Shown here: positions 11,701 to 23,889 of the stretch, in pieces | Position numbering within the stretch: position 1 is the stretch's first letter | Layout: each line of letters opens with the position of its first letter | NCBI RefSeq assembly: GCF_000208745.1 | Contig: NC_030851.1 | Span: 20,138,124-20,202,123 of the forward strand | Length of the DNA: 64,000 nt | From: Theobroma cacao | Lineage: Eukaryota; Streptophyta; Magnoliopsida; Malvales; Malvaceae | Direction: 5' to 3' | The notes under the pieces: model-generated | What the model was told of the DNA's origin: nothing | The model's input: the letters and a program-made list of their open reading frames with translations, nothing else | The model's database searches: none | Made by a program: the position numbers and the translations under genes

Positions 11701-12666
11701 CTTTCATCTCACATGGTCGGCCCCACCATCATTTCTACATTCTTCTCTTTTGTTTTCTTTGTTTCTTTGTGTCTTTGTTCCTTTGATTTTTTTGTATGGC
11801 CGGCCATTCACTCCACTTGGTTCCAAATTTACTATTATTCCAAATGACTTTGACTTTTCTTCATTCCCATCCACCACCTCCATTCTTCTTTTGTTTTTGT
11901 CCTCATTCCATTCTTGACTCATGTGGCCACTCATGTACATATAAAAATATTGTTTGACTTTTCAACATCTTTTCTTCATTTTTTTATCATCCATTTTATT
12001 TTCATTTTATTTTTATTTCTTCAAAACAATAAAATTTACATATTATGCCTTAACTTCATTTTATTTAACACACTTCCCTCAAATTTTCATATTTTCAAAT
12101 TAATTCTTCTGACATGTGTAAAAATTCTAATTTCCTTCTATCTTCCTTTCCTTACACGTGTATAATCAAAATATCGAGATCGCATTTCAACGCGGTGTCA
12201 CCATAATATTTAAATATTTACTTACCCGCGTTAGCTCGAATTAATAAAATCACGCTGATACAATTATCGTCGTTTTCCTTCAAAATTCTTCTTTATTTCT
12301 TCTCCGCCACTTAAATTAGTCGTATTCCATTTTTCATGACTTATTCCGACAACATATAAAATATTAATATTTTAATATTATTTTATTAAAAAAATATTAT
12401 TTTATTTTAAAATTTTTCACTTGCCTTCTTTGGTCCCGAAACACATCATTACATCTCGGTTTACTTCTGAATCATCCTTTAGCTTACTAATTCCTCTCCA
12501 ACGAAAATATTATTATTTAATTATCGTTTCTGCACGCGCGAAGCATTTTATTTTTGAACGTTCCTTTCATCCTTTATTGCTCTTTAGCACGCCAATGCAC
12601 ATTAAACGATCATTCGTTTGATCAATAAGGTTTTATTTGTGTCCAACGAGGGTGCGGGGTATTACA
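8760..12666 (-). repeat. B1 3' LTR
   Basis: It runs from TGCAAGAACC (8760) to 'GGGGTATTACA' (12666) and aligns along its length with 15624-19514. It includes a CT-rich tract at about 11030-11800 whose many reading frames are low-complexity Phe/Ser/Leu strings, not genes. Confidence 0.85.
10435..10466. repeat. (TA)n microsatellite in B1 LTR
   Basis: An imperfect TA dinucleotide run. The same locus in the partner LTR adjoins the assembly gap at 17253-17366. Confidence 0.8.
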
Positions 12667-12680
12667 ATCTCCCCCACTTA
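12667..12680 (-). promoter_or_regulatory. B1 polypurine tract
   Basis: On the minus strand TTAAGTGGGGGAGAT lies directly against the start of the 3' LTR (TGTAATACCCC). This is the expected plus-strand priming site for reverse transcription. Confidence 0.75.
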
Positions 12681-15595
12681 AAAATAAATCCATCCTCGAA
12701 TTCTAACCAACATACGGTGAACAATAAAAATTCTAAAATTCTTCTACATCACTTTTGTTGGACATTCTCCATATAAGATCTCGATCTTATGAATTAAATC
12801 AATTTCCAATCTTTATAGAAAACTCGGCAATGTCATATTACTTTTATTTATAAGTACCACACTTCTCGAATTCAATTGATATTATTCTTCCTCCTATAAA
12901 GAGAAATTAAATATATCATTAATCCTGGTCACACCTCCATCAAATCATTCTTAAATCATCAATTATGCGTGTTTACATAGCCATCTACAGTTTCCTCTAC
13001 CTTGATCCTTTATCAAACCTTCCGACATTCGAACATTTATCCAACCATTGACTACGGGTCTAACTTGTCAACCTATCTTTATTTCGATTTACACACTTCC
13101 ATACCATTTCCATGCGAGCATTTCATAATACTTAAAGATCAAGACATGTTTTATTTATTTCAGATATATTTAACATCAGAGATGATTCAAATCTAATAAC
13201 CATTAGTAACTATATTCTAGAAAATAAAACTCCAGTACTTTCATGATCAAGTGCTTGCTAAATAATTTCAACTTATATCACAAGACATTTCGATAATTAA
13301 TGATATTCTTGTATATATCTTTATAATCTTAATCAATCTCTTTAATCAATAGCTAATTTGTTCATCATCAACTGCATACAACATATCTAACTTGAAATTC
13401 CTCAAATTTTACTCTAAATGCCAAATCTCACGGTCTCATTACCAAAGCCTTTGCTAGTATATGAATATTCAAAATCTCAAATCATCTTCTCTTCCTAAAT
13501 GGATCTTTATAATTCCCATAACGTATTTCTATTCCTTCACTAAGGGCAATATCATTTAATCAAACCATATCACCCTCGTTCTATAAATATTCGTAATACA
13601 ATTTATCCTTTGCCTATCCTTTTTTTTTAGGCACTTTACATTGATAATTAATTAAATAAATTGAAACTGATGAGGAAGGTATATTTCACAATTTATGTCT
13701 TGTATTTACAAGCATATCGAGACCATAACATCATCAGATCTAGATATCGGTGAGATAATCATTGCCTCAAATCAACATTTCCAAGCATCCTTATATATTT
13801 GCAATTCATCTTCATACTTATGTGACATATTAGTCACGAATCCCAACTTAACTATATGGCCTTTTTCTCCTTGAGCTTTAATGTTTCTCATAGCGAAAAA
13901 TTTCTCGAACTATATCATCAAGGTGTTCACAGAGTGGATACAAGTTCATAACTTATAGTTCAATGTCGAAAGCAGTGAACACAATCTCATCATTAGAGTT
14001 CCACTCTTACCTACCAATCTTAACTCCTTTTGTTCATTTACTTGCACATTGTTTGGTTACTCACCAACCATTGATGACCATCCAAGTTCGAACTTTAATA
14101 AATAGTCACACTAGTGCATTCTCACACCTTTCCATACATTTCCAAAACCCTTAAACACCTCATTTAATACAATCTCGTTGAAACTTTAAATAATCAAAGG
14201 TTGATATCCAAAACCTTTCATAACCTTAACATTTCAATGTATGCTTATTAACATTCCACTTATTGGTTCCCAATGGACATTATTTTAAGATCACCCCAAA
14301 GTGTTCGTGCTATTAATCCGAACCATATTGAACTAACTTGGTATGATTACATTAATTATCCCTAAACTTTTTAGGTGCGATTGTAACAACATTCGTATTT
14401 CTTCCATCGCTAATCCAATCACAATCTGGTATCCGCATATGCTTTATGACCTTATTAACTCTTTAGGTTCATCATTATGAGATCACTGGATCTTATACAA
14501 TATCACAATTCCTAAAAGTCATTCTCGTTTCTCATTGACCTTTTGTACTTTCATCGGATACATCTTTATTCATTTTGATATTAATTACTCACCTAAGATT
14601 TAGATTCATGTGAATCATATGCACTTCTTGCATTTTTGAATTTCAATTTCTACATAAGGGGATTCTCATTAACCAATTTCATTATTAGGATTACCTTCAA
14701 TCGTCCTTGTGTTATCACTTTACACCAATATACCATTACTTTCCCTTTAACATCTACACAATCAACTCTGATATTAATAAAACTTAATATAGATTTTACT
14801 TAAATGTCCCTCGATATTATCGCCAATATCTAATTTCAACCTTGAGCTGATTCATGCACTAATAACTACAACCCAACATAGTTCCATCAAACCTTTGGAT
14901 CTTATCATTACTTAATTAAATTTAAAACCAGCTCCATTTAAGCTGCTATACACCACATATTCGCATATAAAATATTTCAGAGGTTCAACACCTTTTATAT
15001 TTAGTCAGAACAAACTTAATTAACACAGTGCATTAACTTCCGTGCACTTGAGCATTAGTTTACATCTCCTTAATACTTAAATTTATAAACCTAGAGTGGA
15101 TCTCAACGATCATTATTTATTCTAGTCAAAATATACCTCTTATTATCATTATCGTAGGTTCTCCTTTATATCGTCCTCAAATATCATCCATAGTCATCAA
15201 ATTTCTTTCCATTGACAATCATGGCTCAAGTTTTAACTCCACCAAGTGAATGAGTTATTGCAGACTTATTAGTCCGACTTCACTTTCCTCCACTCTTGGT
15301 CACTTTCCTCCACTCTTGGTCGAAGGAGTATATCATCATATCACCATTTCATTAGAAGTATTTACTTAAAATATTTCCAACAATAGTTCGTGTCTCGGGT
15401 GGCATCTCAAACCTGGACATCTACAATCAATTCTTGTTTTTTAATCATCACTTATGATTACACAAGATGGTTTTCTAAGATAAAGAGTCTATGCAGCCTC
15501 CTGTCTATAATCGGTACCGTAGTCACTGACTATAAACAAGACTCTACGTCAACTCCACTACTCCGCTGTTTGACACAAGAATATCCTAGCACTCA
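12681..15595 (-). other. B1 internal domain, non-coding
   Basis: About 2.9 kb with no reading frame resembling gag, protease, reverse transcriptase, RNase H or integrase. It is clearly similar to 46246-50060 in B2 over long stretches (for example around 12690-12900 and 13950-14160), so the sequence is a stable part of this family. The B2 interior is about 0.9 kb longer. A small frame at 13963-14154 has a counterpart at 48534-48776 but shows no sign of protein-level constraint. Confidence 0.65.
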
Positions 15596-15603
15596 ACTAA
15601 ACC

Positions 15604-15620
15604 TAGGGCTCTGATACCAC
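15604..15620 (-). promoter_or_regulatory. B1 primer-binding site (tRNA-Met type)
   Basis: On the minus strand TGGTATCAGAGCCCTAG begins three bases after the 5' LTR end. TGGTATCAGAGC is the usual initiator tRNA-Met primer site of plant retrotransposons. Confidence 0.8.
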
Positions 15621-17252
15621 TATTGCAACGACCTTTCCCCGGTCGCTGTTAGCGTCCAAGACTTTAGGAAAATACCCACCACGTCTTGAAAAGCCTGTCT
15701 AGAATTTGCTCATTAATCCACTACATTCAATCACCATATAATATTGATACTTTCATACACAAAATTGAACCATAAATATAAAAATCAATACAAACTTTTT
15801 CCTTTTATTCATAAGTATATGCATAAAAATCTATGATCTCTAAATTAATGCTTATATAAAAATTTAGAATTTGTTTACAACTTAATAAATAAAATGCTAC
15901 GACTTGACCTCTAACAGTGGACCGACTCAAAATAAAATGCTAGAAGATGCCTTTACCCATTCACGGTGGACCGAACGCATCACTGACTACATGCTAGGCT
16001 GATCCCTATCTACAAAAGGGGAAATAAAATGGTGTGAGTCTCATAGACTCGGTGATAATCATCGACTCAGCAAGTAGAGCATAGATGGGAAACAAGCAAA
16101 TGGTAGATCAGTTGAATATAAAAATGCAAGATTTTAAAAGCAATTCATTTCAAACGGGGGTTTGTGCCTTATATAAAAATCGAGAATTTCTTATAAAGTA
16201 TAAATAATCAAGGTAATAAAATTTTTTGCATCAAAATATATTAATAATCATTTTCGAATCAAATCAATAAAATTTAGCAAGCTCCCACAAAACCAAATAA
16301 TATTTAAAATCATGCCCAAATCATAACTCACCCCATATGCGAGGAATTAAAGATTCATTTCACAGATAAACAAATAGAGGAGCTGCGAAAAACCGTTTAA
16401 TTCCTTTTTCACCATGTAAAGAAATATAATTCATAATATTAAAACTTATTTCAACTCATATAAAACCAGTACATTTTTTGTCAAAAATAAACAACATAGC
16501 TTATGACTTTCTTAAAAACTTGGCTTGTGCCAAAATCATTCTCATACTCGGTTGTCAGGGATACCTTGGCTTGGGGCTATCCCAACCGAATCCGCCAAGC
16601 CTGTTAAAAAGTTATGTACGCATAAATCATATTTTTATTTTGAAAACATAGTCGTTCCTTGGCGTTGGCTGAGTTCACCCTCGCGTGGTGGTTTCGCGTG
16701 AAGTGAACTCTAAAGTTGTACCTCGAGAGTTACCCTACACGCCTCTCCAACTGAGGTAAGAATATAACCGAATTTCTTGCCCCTCTAATAGGCTGGTCCA
16801 CAGAACCCACCCACTGCAGCAAGCTAAACACACTATACAATAAAATTTGCAATAGCATGACATGATAATTATTTCACAATCCAGCCTCTCAAGGCTAAAT
16901 ACACAGTTCATATATTTCAACACAAATACCAATTCAGCCATTCATGCAAATATTGTCATAAGCCATTCGATTCAAAATACAATTTATAACATAACAAGTA
17001 GCAATCTCCAATTACTCTTGAATTTCTTAGTTAAAATGAAATCATCTTTTAAAATAATTCAAATTTGATCTTCAAGGGGATATTTTAAATCTTTCTCAAA
17101 ATATCGGTCTCCACATCACGTTAAAACTCTCTTTTCGTAAAATGTTCATTGTAAATATTTGCATGATATTTTGTATCAAAATAGCATGGTGAATATGTAA
17201 TAAATTTCATGAATGCACACCACACAAACAATAAGGCACAATTTCCTTTGAT

Positions 17253-17366
17253 NNNNNNNNNNNNNNNNNNNNNNNNNNNNNNNNNNNNNNNNNNNNNNNN
17301 NNNNNNNNNNNNNNNNNNNNNNNNNNNNNNNNNNNNNNNNNNNNNNNNNNNNNNNNNNNNNNNNNN
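17253..17366. other. Assembly gap (114 Ns)
   Basis: A run of N inside the B1 5' LTR, next to a TA-rich microsatellite. The homologous stretch of the other LTR (about 10382-10450) is shorter than 114 bases, so the gap length is probably an estimate. Confidence 0.95.
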
Positions 17367-18048
17367 TATATATATATATATATTTCAAATGATTTCTAAA
17401 AATAACTTACACCCACAATTCCTTAAAATTCTATCAACGCATGCTTTCCATAAATTTTGCACTTCACGTAAAATATACGTACATGTATATATATATACGG
17501 AATTTTTAAAGTTGACACCCCCTATTCACCTCATACTAGTGGGATATTACTTCACTATTAATTCATACGCGTATATAATTATTCCTATTTATCGGTCACA
17601 TACTTCGTTCGGCACGCCTCCACGACAAACTTTCCTAGCAACAATTTAAACTCAGTATACTTAATCACACATTTGTATGGGTAGCAACTTAATTAAAAAT
17701 TCCTTAAGCAACTTGCATATTTTTCATCCAAAATATGCACAATATTAAACTACCCATAAATCTTAAAATATAACATTAACTTACCATTGGGCCATTTTCA
17801 TTTCTTTAAGACCTTTGGGCCCTCTCCATGGGCTTCTCCATTTTTCCTATTTAGACTAAGCCCATTTATTTTTATTTCCTATTAGGCCATGCCCACTTAT
17901 TTTCTATTGGGTCATGCCCATTTATTTTCTATTTATTTTCTTTTCTTTTTTTTCTTCTCCTTGGCTCGTTTTTTCCTCCTCAGATGGCAGCACTTTCAGC
18001 TCTCTTTTCCTAAAAAATTTGGCAGTACCAAGCTGCCTTTTCTCCCTC

Positions 18049-18216
18049 AAATTGGTAGCACTATGCTGTCCAATTTTCCTGCACAAATTGGTAGCAAACA
18101 GCTCCAATTTCTCTGCACAAATTGGTAGCAAACAGCTCCAATTTTTCTGCACAAATTGGCGGCAAACAATTCCAATTTTTCTGCACAAATTGGCATCAAG
18201 CAGCTTAAATTTTTAG
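18049..18216. repeat. 34-bp tandem repeat, about 4-5 units
   Basis: Units beginning GCACAAATTGG start at 18081, 18115, 18149 and 18183, with a shorter diverged unit before them. Each includes AGCAAACAGCTCCAATTT or a variant. The partner LTR has a shorter, more degenerate version near 11280-11350. There are no unique spacers between units, so this is not a CRISPR. Confidence 0.8.
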
Positions 18217-19584
18217 CAGCAAAAATCAGCCATAAAAACCTCAAAAATTCCTACAATTAACCTAAAAAAATCAGCTTTCTTACCTTAAAATTTTTAGCTT
18301 TTTCTTCCTCCAAAAATTGCAGCAAAAAGCTCTCTTTTCCTCCCCCAAAGTGCAGCAAAATTGTGCCAAGAAAAGAGCAGAATTTTTTTGTTCCTTTTCT
18401 CTTCCTCTCCCACGATTTTTCTTTCTCTCCCTTTTTCTCTTCATTTCTTTCTTCTACTCTCAACTGACTTAACTTTTCTTTGCTTTCTTTATTCTTTTGT
18501 TCAGCCTTTGGGTCTTTTCTTTCCTCTTCATAACCGACTTCTCTTGTCTTTCATCTCATATGGCCGACCCCACCATCATTTCTACATTCTTTTCTTTTGT
18601 TTTCTTTGTTTCTTTATGTCTTTGTTCCTTTGATTTTTTTGTATGGTCGGCCATTCACTCCACTTGGTTCCAAATTTAGTATTATTCCAAATGACTTTAA
18701 CTTTTCTTCATTCCCATCCACCACCTCTATTCTTCTTTTGTTTTTGTCCTCATTCCATTCTTGACTCATGTGGCCACTCATGTACATAAAAAAATATTTT
18801 TTGACTTTTCAACATCTTTTCTTCATTATTTTATCATCTATTTTATTTTCATTTTATTTTTATTTCTTCAAAACAATAATATTTACATATTATGCCTTAA
18901 CTTCATTTTATTTAACACACATCCCTCAAATTTTCATATTTTAAAATTAATTCTTCCGACATGTGTAAAAATTCTAATTTCCTTCTATCTTCCTTTTCTT
19001 ACACGTGTATAATCAAAATATCGAGATCGCAATCCAACACTGTGTCACCATAATATTTAAATATTTACTTACCCGCGTTAGCTCGAATTAATAAAATCAC
19101 GCTGACACAATTATCGTCGTTTTCCTTCAAAATTCTTCTTTACTTCTTCTCCCCCACTTAAATTGGTCATATTCCATTTTTCATGACTAATTCCAACAAC
19201 ATATAAAATATTAATATTTTAATATTATTTTATTAAATAAAATATTATTTTATTGTAAAATTTTTTACTTTCCTTTTTTGGTCCCGAAACACATCATTAC
19301 TTCTCGGTTTACTTCCAAATCATCCTTTAGCTTACTAATTCCTCTGCAATGAAAATATTATTATTTAATTGTTGTTTCTGCACGCGCAAAGCATTTTATT
19401 CTTGAACGTTCCTTTCATCCTTTGTTGCTCTTTAGCATGCCAATACACATCAAACGATCATTCGTTTGATCAATAAGGTCTTATTTGTGTCCAACGAGGG
19501 TGCGGGGTATTACAGAAATTGTGCTATACAATGGTTTATGTGTTATCACAATATGATAAAATGCATGATATGCATTGGGTGCTT

Positions 19585-19735
19585 CTTTGTATGTTGATAT
19601 GGACCCGACTATGTGCAAGTAGGAGTGTACATAAGCCGATGATGACCCGGCTATGTGTGAGTGGGAGTGCACATAAGCCGATGATGACCTAGCCATGTGC
19701 TAGTGGGCAGTGCACATGAGCTGATGACAATAGCA
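19585..19735. repeat. Minisatellite in family-A LTR
   Basis: Three units of about 45 bp are built on 'CCGGCTATGTG..GAGTG' and 'CACATAAGCCGATGATGA'. The same array sits at the matching place in copy A3 (28655-28770, reverse) and, diverged, in A4 (about 62840-63030). Confidence 0.7.
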
Positions 19736-19939
19736 GAGTGTGTTTGATGATGAATATATATATATATACATGTATAGATATGTGTGTTATAGAAAGTTTA
19801 GGAATATGTAAATGGTTGAAATGCATATGAAATTTGACATGTTAAACTTTGGGAAATTATTTGAGTTTTATGTTGTGTTGGTCATGTGAACAGGGTGGCC
19901 TTTACTTGAGGGAATGAGGGAATTTTTGTTGGTGCTCTG

Positions 19940-20115
19940 TTTCTCGCTACAGCGAGAAACTCTCGGGTTAGAGGGGTGGTGTTGGCCGAAATCTCGCTAC
20001 AGCGAGAATGTTACTGTAGCTTCTCGCTGCAGCGAGATTCATTCTCGCTGCAAAGAGAAACTCTCGAGTTGGAAGGGTGGTGCTGGCCGGAATCTAGCTG
20101 AAGCGAGAATGCCTT
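19940..20115. repeat. Cluster of 16-bp palindromes TCTCGCTGCAGCGAGA
   Basis: Copies and near-copies of TCTCGCTRCAGCGAGA, a self-complementary word, recur about five times, alternating with 'AACTCTCGGGTTAGAGGG'-type spacers. Copy A3 has the same cluster at 28085-28425. Confidence 0.75.
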
Positions 20116-20768
20116 TCCATTGCAACGGGGATCCGTCGTTTATTTGACTTGATTTGCATGAATGCTATTAAAGTTTTCACTCTCTAAATCCTTTGTTGAA
20201 CATGGACTCTTTTAAATAAGTGATTTTTTTCTCATGTGGGATTTACATGAAGGGTTTAATAAAAACTAAAATAAATTGCATTGTTTTGAAAAATGAATCC
20301 ATCATGATTTCGTTAAACATTCCTTATGGTATGCTTGTTCCCTTTCTTGTTCACTCACTGGGTTTATGCTCACCATTTTCAACTACATGTTTTCAGATCA
20401 AGAGGCAGTCGTTAACTAGGACGAGGTGTCCTGGTAGACTTGTATCCATCTTTTGGGTAAGTGTCTCGACATTCAGTAGCTGTACATTCGTCCGAGTCTC
20501 TCCGCTGGAAATTGAGTCTTCTTTTTGAGATGTATAGACAAACTTGATGTAAATTATTAAGATACATGTTGTAGACAATGTACGCTTGATTGGTATGCCA
20601 CTATGAGATGGCAATGTTTAATATTATTTTGATTCAAAATTATAAAATGTGACTTAGCCACTTTTAATGGAATGGTGAAAAGGTTATATTAATAGGTTTG
20701 CTTGGGCTTAGTGAACTATGTCCATTGGGCCCATGCACCGGTCATGGCTCGAAATTTGGGTCGTGACA

Positions 20769-21271
20769 AGTACCTTTCTGTCGCTTGTGAATGCACTCGA
20801 AAACCTTGGAGAATGTCGTCAGTCTTTGAAACATCTCAAACTGCAATCACAATAAGAAAAAAATGCATCATCACCAGCATGCATGTTTTCGCAATCTTCA
20901 ACAACACAATGCCATGTCATGTGTTTTACGATTTATACTGAAGATGACCACAACATGAACAATAAGACAACTCGAAAGATTCATTATAAAACAACATGTA
21001 ATTATTCTTACATGAATGAATTTTCAAATAACTAAGCCCAAATTCCTTCAGTTTTATCTTCATTTTATAAAAGTTGTCCGGAAATGCTCCACCCAATGGC
21101 AACATCTCCTTCACTAGATGCATCAGACGATTAAAGCATGTCTCACTCATGTTAAACTCTGACTTCACATTCAATAATTGGGACATAGCTAATAGTTTTA
21201 TGTGTTTGGTGCATCTAGACCACAAAGCTAAATTAGCATCATTTAACAACAAAAAGAACGTTGCACCATTC
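20769..21271 (-). pseudogene. CACTA TNP2-like transposase, middle fragment
   Basis: On the minus strand, 21252-20926 is open for 108 residues and matches the region after the transposase-associated domain in TNP2-type proteins ('LWSRCTK', 'FNMSETCFNRLMHLVKEMLP', 'LGLSYLKIHSCKNN', 'CSCCG'), with a short GCxxCG-like cysteine cluster near its end. At 20840-20770 the sequence changes to a TNPA-like motif ('KVFECIHKRQKG') that continues at 7606. The catalytic core of TNP2 is missing, so the element is internally deleted. The left edge is the family-A LTR (TSD at 20769-20773), and the right edge is the Sirevirus LTR at 21272. Confidence 0.7.
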
Positions 21272-22387
21272 TGTTGGCTCCATAAATTTTTGATGATAAC
21301 AAAACATTCTCATTCATTAATGTTTAACTATACTACTTGAGTGTGCAGAATAAAAATGTATGTCAATGATAAATTAATTACTTGAAAGCAAATATCAAAA
21401 CTCATCAGAATAAAGAGTTACAAATGAGCTACAAACAGAAGCCTCTTAGTCAGATAACCAAGGGAGTTAGTTCACTAAAATCCAAAAGTGAAGTTGGTTG
21501 TTCCCAAGACATTAAGCTCTTAATCGGTTAAAGTCTTACTTAACCAATTAATAGAGTAAAGCAGATTGTGAGATAGAGAAGACTTAATTGACTAAGAAGT
21601 ATGGTTTGCCAACTAAAAGCTCATTGGTAGAGAATTTGAATTTTAATGTCTAAAGACAAACTAACTGCTAGAAAGGATTCTAAACTATTTCCAACAGTCA
21701 AAAGCCATCAACATCCATCAGAGTTGATTTTTCAAGTATAAAAAATATCTCCAACGGCTAAGAAGATCACGAGATGCTTACAAGAACAAAAAAAGACCAA
21801 AAATAGAAAAAATTCTCTCAATTCTTCTTGTGTTTTACTCTAATCTTTGTAATAAAGTTTAGCACCTCATCTTGTACCATTTAGATCAGGTTAATGATCA
21901 TAGGTACTTCTTCATATTTGTATTCCTTGATTACTTAGAGTATGACAGGCACTCTGAGGGGATTAATCAAGCTTAGGTTAGCTTGGTTGTTGTTATAGGT
22001 TCTAACTTAGCCTTAGAAAAATTAGTTTTAGGTTTTGGTTAATCTAGGGAAAAACCATTGTTAGAGGTTGTGGTTGAGCCTGTGAAAAGCCATTATAAAA
22101 GCTTGGTTGATGCTTGAGAAATCCACTGATTCTAGTGAATTGATTTGAAAATCCTTGATTGGAATATCAAGGTAGTGGATGTAAGTCAAAGAGACCAAAC
22201 TGCTATAAATCTTTGTGCATTGTCTACCTTCTTTTATTTCTTCTTTTCATTGTCTTCTAAATCATTCTTTAATCTAGTCCTCAAATCTTTATCACTTACC
22301 TTTAACAAGCTCTAAATTAGAAGTTAAGATTAGTGACATATAGAAAGTGTTATTCACCCCCCTTTAGCACACACCTAGGGACCAACA
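21272..22387 (+). repeat. Sirevirus 5' LTR
   Basis: TGTTGG..CCAACA ends, 1116 bp. It contains a set of short inverted words around TTAATCGGTTAA / TTAACCAATTAA (about 21515-21610) that recurs in the 3' LTR (54135-54250). The end includes a C-rich 'TTCACCCCCCTTTAGC' stretch common in Sirevirus LTRs. Confidence 0.85.
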
Positions 22388-22388
22388 A

Positions 22389-22401
22389 TTGATATCAGAG
22401 C
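22389..22401 (+). promoter_or_regulatory. Sirevirus primer-binding site
   Basis: TTGATATCAGAGC lies one base after the 5' LTR. It is one substitution from the tRNA-Met-type TTGGTATCAGAGC. Confidence 0.75.
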
Positions 22402-22446
22402 CTAACTCTCATTTTTAAGGCTTAACATCTTTAAGGAAGATCCAAA

Positions 22447-23780
22447 TGGCTCTTCAAAAATCTGTTGTTGCTGAGGGACAAGTCCACAAATAGACTACCT
22501 TTGTTTAATGGATCAAACTACCCCTATTAAAGCACTAAAATGTCCATTTACATAAGAGCAATTGATTATGAAATGTGAGATATTATCACTTATGGACTTT
22601 ATATCCCCTCGACCACAAAGGTTGTGACCAATGAAAGGATTCTTAAGCTGAGAGCTAAATGGATTGAAATTGAAATCAAAAAGGTCCAAATAAATTTTAA
22701 GGCAATTAATACTTTACATTGTGCCTTGACTCCCATAGAATTTAACAAAGTGTCGAGCTGTATCACTACCAAACAAGTTTAGGACAAACTTAGAATCATT
22801 CATGAAGGGACATCACAAGTTAAAGAGTCCAAAATTGCTCTCCTAACCCACAACTATGAAATGTTTAAGATTGAACTAATGAAGATATCATCAGCATGTT
22901 TGATAGGTTCACTAACATCACCAATAAAATTAGTCAGTTAGGTAAGCCAATTCCTGAACAGGAGCTTGTCAAAATACTTCTTAGAAGCCTACTTAAGAAT
23001 TGGAAGCCAAAAGTGACTGCTATTCGAGGGGCTAAGGCTTTGAATGTCATAACTCTTGATGAAATCTACAACTCTCTTCTCACTCATGAGCTGGAGCTTA
23101 AAAAAGAAGACAAAAGAAAAGCCAAAGAAAGGAAGAAAAGCATTGCTCTGAAAGCAAATGCTCTTAAAGAAGAGTTAAAAAATCTATCATGTGATGATGA
23201 TAAAGAGTTAGCCATGGTAGCTAAAAGATTTAGAAAATTTATGGGACAAAGAGATAGAAAACTTGCTAAAAATATTTACAAATGATATCAAAGTTCCTCA
23301 TGGAAGGTTAGAAACAAAAATGAATTAAACAAGAAGGAAGATATCATATGTTTTGAGTGCAAAAAACCTAGACACTTCATATATGAATGCCCATTGCTAT
23401 GTTTTGAGTGCAAGAAGGAAAACATCTCTTAATAATGAATTAAAAAAGTTAAAATATGATTTCAACTCTATTTTTGGACAGAGAAATATTCTTCAAACTG
23501 AACTAGAACATTTTAAAACAAATTCTAAATTTTAAAAATTAGAACTTGAAAATAGAAATGAGGCACTGCAGAAGGCAATTGATGAAAACATTGCTCTTAA
23601 AGACTTAACAGAAGAAACACTAAGAAAAAATACAACCTTTAAGAAAAATTCTCATGGTTTCTCATCTAGGTGTTTTGTATGTGGCAAAAAATGTCATCTT
23701 TCTTATGAATGTCATAGAAGAAAAAGCACTCAAAGAACAAAAGTGATTTGGGTACCAAAAGGCTCTCATGTATCAACTAA
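22447..23780 (+). pseudogene. Sirevirus gag
   Basis: Structural nucleocapsid protein. The first 450 bases are full of stops. The best-kept part (22896-23285, 129 residues) is the copia gag C-terminal region ('LLRSLLKNWKPKVTAI', 'LDEIYNSLLTHELEL') followed by a Lys/Glu-rich stretch. Two CCHC zinc knuckles follow in separate frames: 'CFECKKPRHFIYEC' near 23353 and 'CFVCGKKCHLSYEC' near 23675, both with exact C-x2-C-x4-H-x4-C spacing. Between them lies a helical, probably coiled-coil, segment, typical of the long Sirevirus gag. Several stops and frameshifts make it a pseudogene. Confidence 0.8.
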
Positions 23781-23889
23781 CCTTCAATGCATTGAGGTAT
23801 AGGTACCTATTAGGAAATATTGTAAATTTGTTTTGTAGGCTTAGCTAAACTGAAAGGACATATGTTCAAAAGCTCAACTAAAACAAAAG

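Larger units (their letters stand above)
8760..19514 (-). mobile_element. Long-LTR, gene-less retrotransposon B1 (LARD-like)
   Basis: A complete element of 10.75 kb with perfect TSD gaaat (8755-8759, 19515-19519). The LTRs are 8760-12666 and 15624-19514, about 3.9 kb each. Orientation is minus: the primer-binding site lies inside the right LTR and the polypurine tract inside the left. The 3-kb interior encodes no gag or pol, so the element must have moved with proteins supplied in trans. The TGTAATACCCC start, tRNA-Met-type primer site and 'GAGGATG..AAGTGGGGGAGAT' 3' leader resemble Tekay/Del-lineage gypsy elements. The label LARD (large retrotransposon derivative) is my inference. B2 (43122-53178) is a relative. 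Confidence 0.85.
15624..19514 (-). repeat. B1 5' LTR (contains assembly gap)
   Basis: It runs from TGCAACGACC to 'GGGGTATTACA'. It differs from the 3' LTR by scattered substitutions, many of them C/T or G/A, by a gap of Ns, and by the number of 34-bp tandem units at 18081-18216. Confidence 0.85.
7613..20768 (+). mobile_element. Solo LTR of family A (copy A2), split by element B1
   Basis: The LTR begins TGTGAGACC at 7613 and ends 'GGGTCGTGACA' at 20768. The 5-bp TSD agtac is perfect (7608-7612 and 20769-20773). After removing B1 and one copy of its TSD the LTR is about 2.4 kb. It lies in the CACTA transposase gene, whose frame is continuous across the excised site. No internal retroelement domain is present, so this is a solo LTR. 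Confidence 0.85.

Noticed and set aside
10869..11847. Several overlapping reading frames, Phe/Ser/Leu-rich and membrane-protein-like
   Set aside because: They come from CT-rich LTR sequence of B1, occur in all frames, and the partner LTR (17870-18680) carries them with frame-changing differences.
13963..14154. 63-residue frame with a recognisable counterpart at 48534-48776
   Set aside because: It is antisense to elements B1/B2, and about 20 of 63 residues differ for about 30 base changes, so there is no sign of protein constraint.
15604..15620. tRNA-gene-like sequence
   Set aside because: Only the 3' end of tRNA-Met is matched; it is a primer-binding site beside an LTR, not a tRNA gene. The same applies at 22389, 35249, 50050, 1585 and 38059.
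18081..18216. Possible CRISPR-like direct repeats
   Set aside because: Units abut without unique spacers, the context is a plant LTR, and there are no cas genes.
17922..18244. Frames encoding a repeated peptide (CRKIG..CLLPICAEKL)
   Set aside because: The peptide repeat is only the 34-bp DNA tandem repeat read through; no start context or conservation.
20926..21252. Host gene candidate (108 residues, Cys-containing)
   Set aside because: It matches the N-terminal region of CACTA TNP2-type transposases and continues in frame from 55008-55440.
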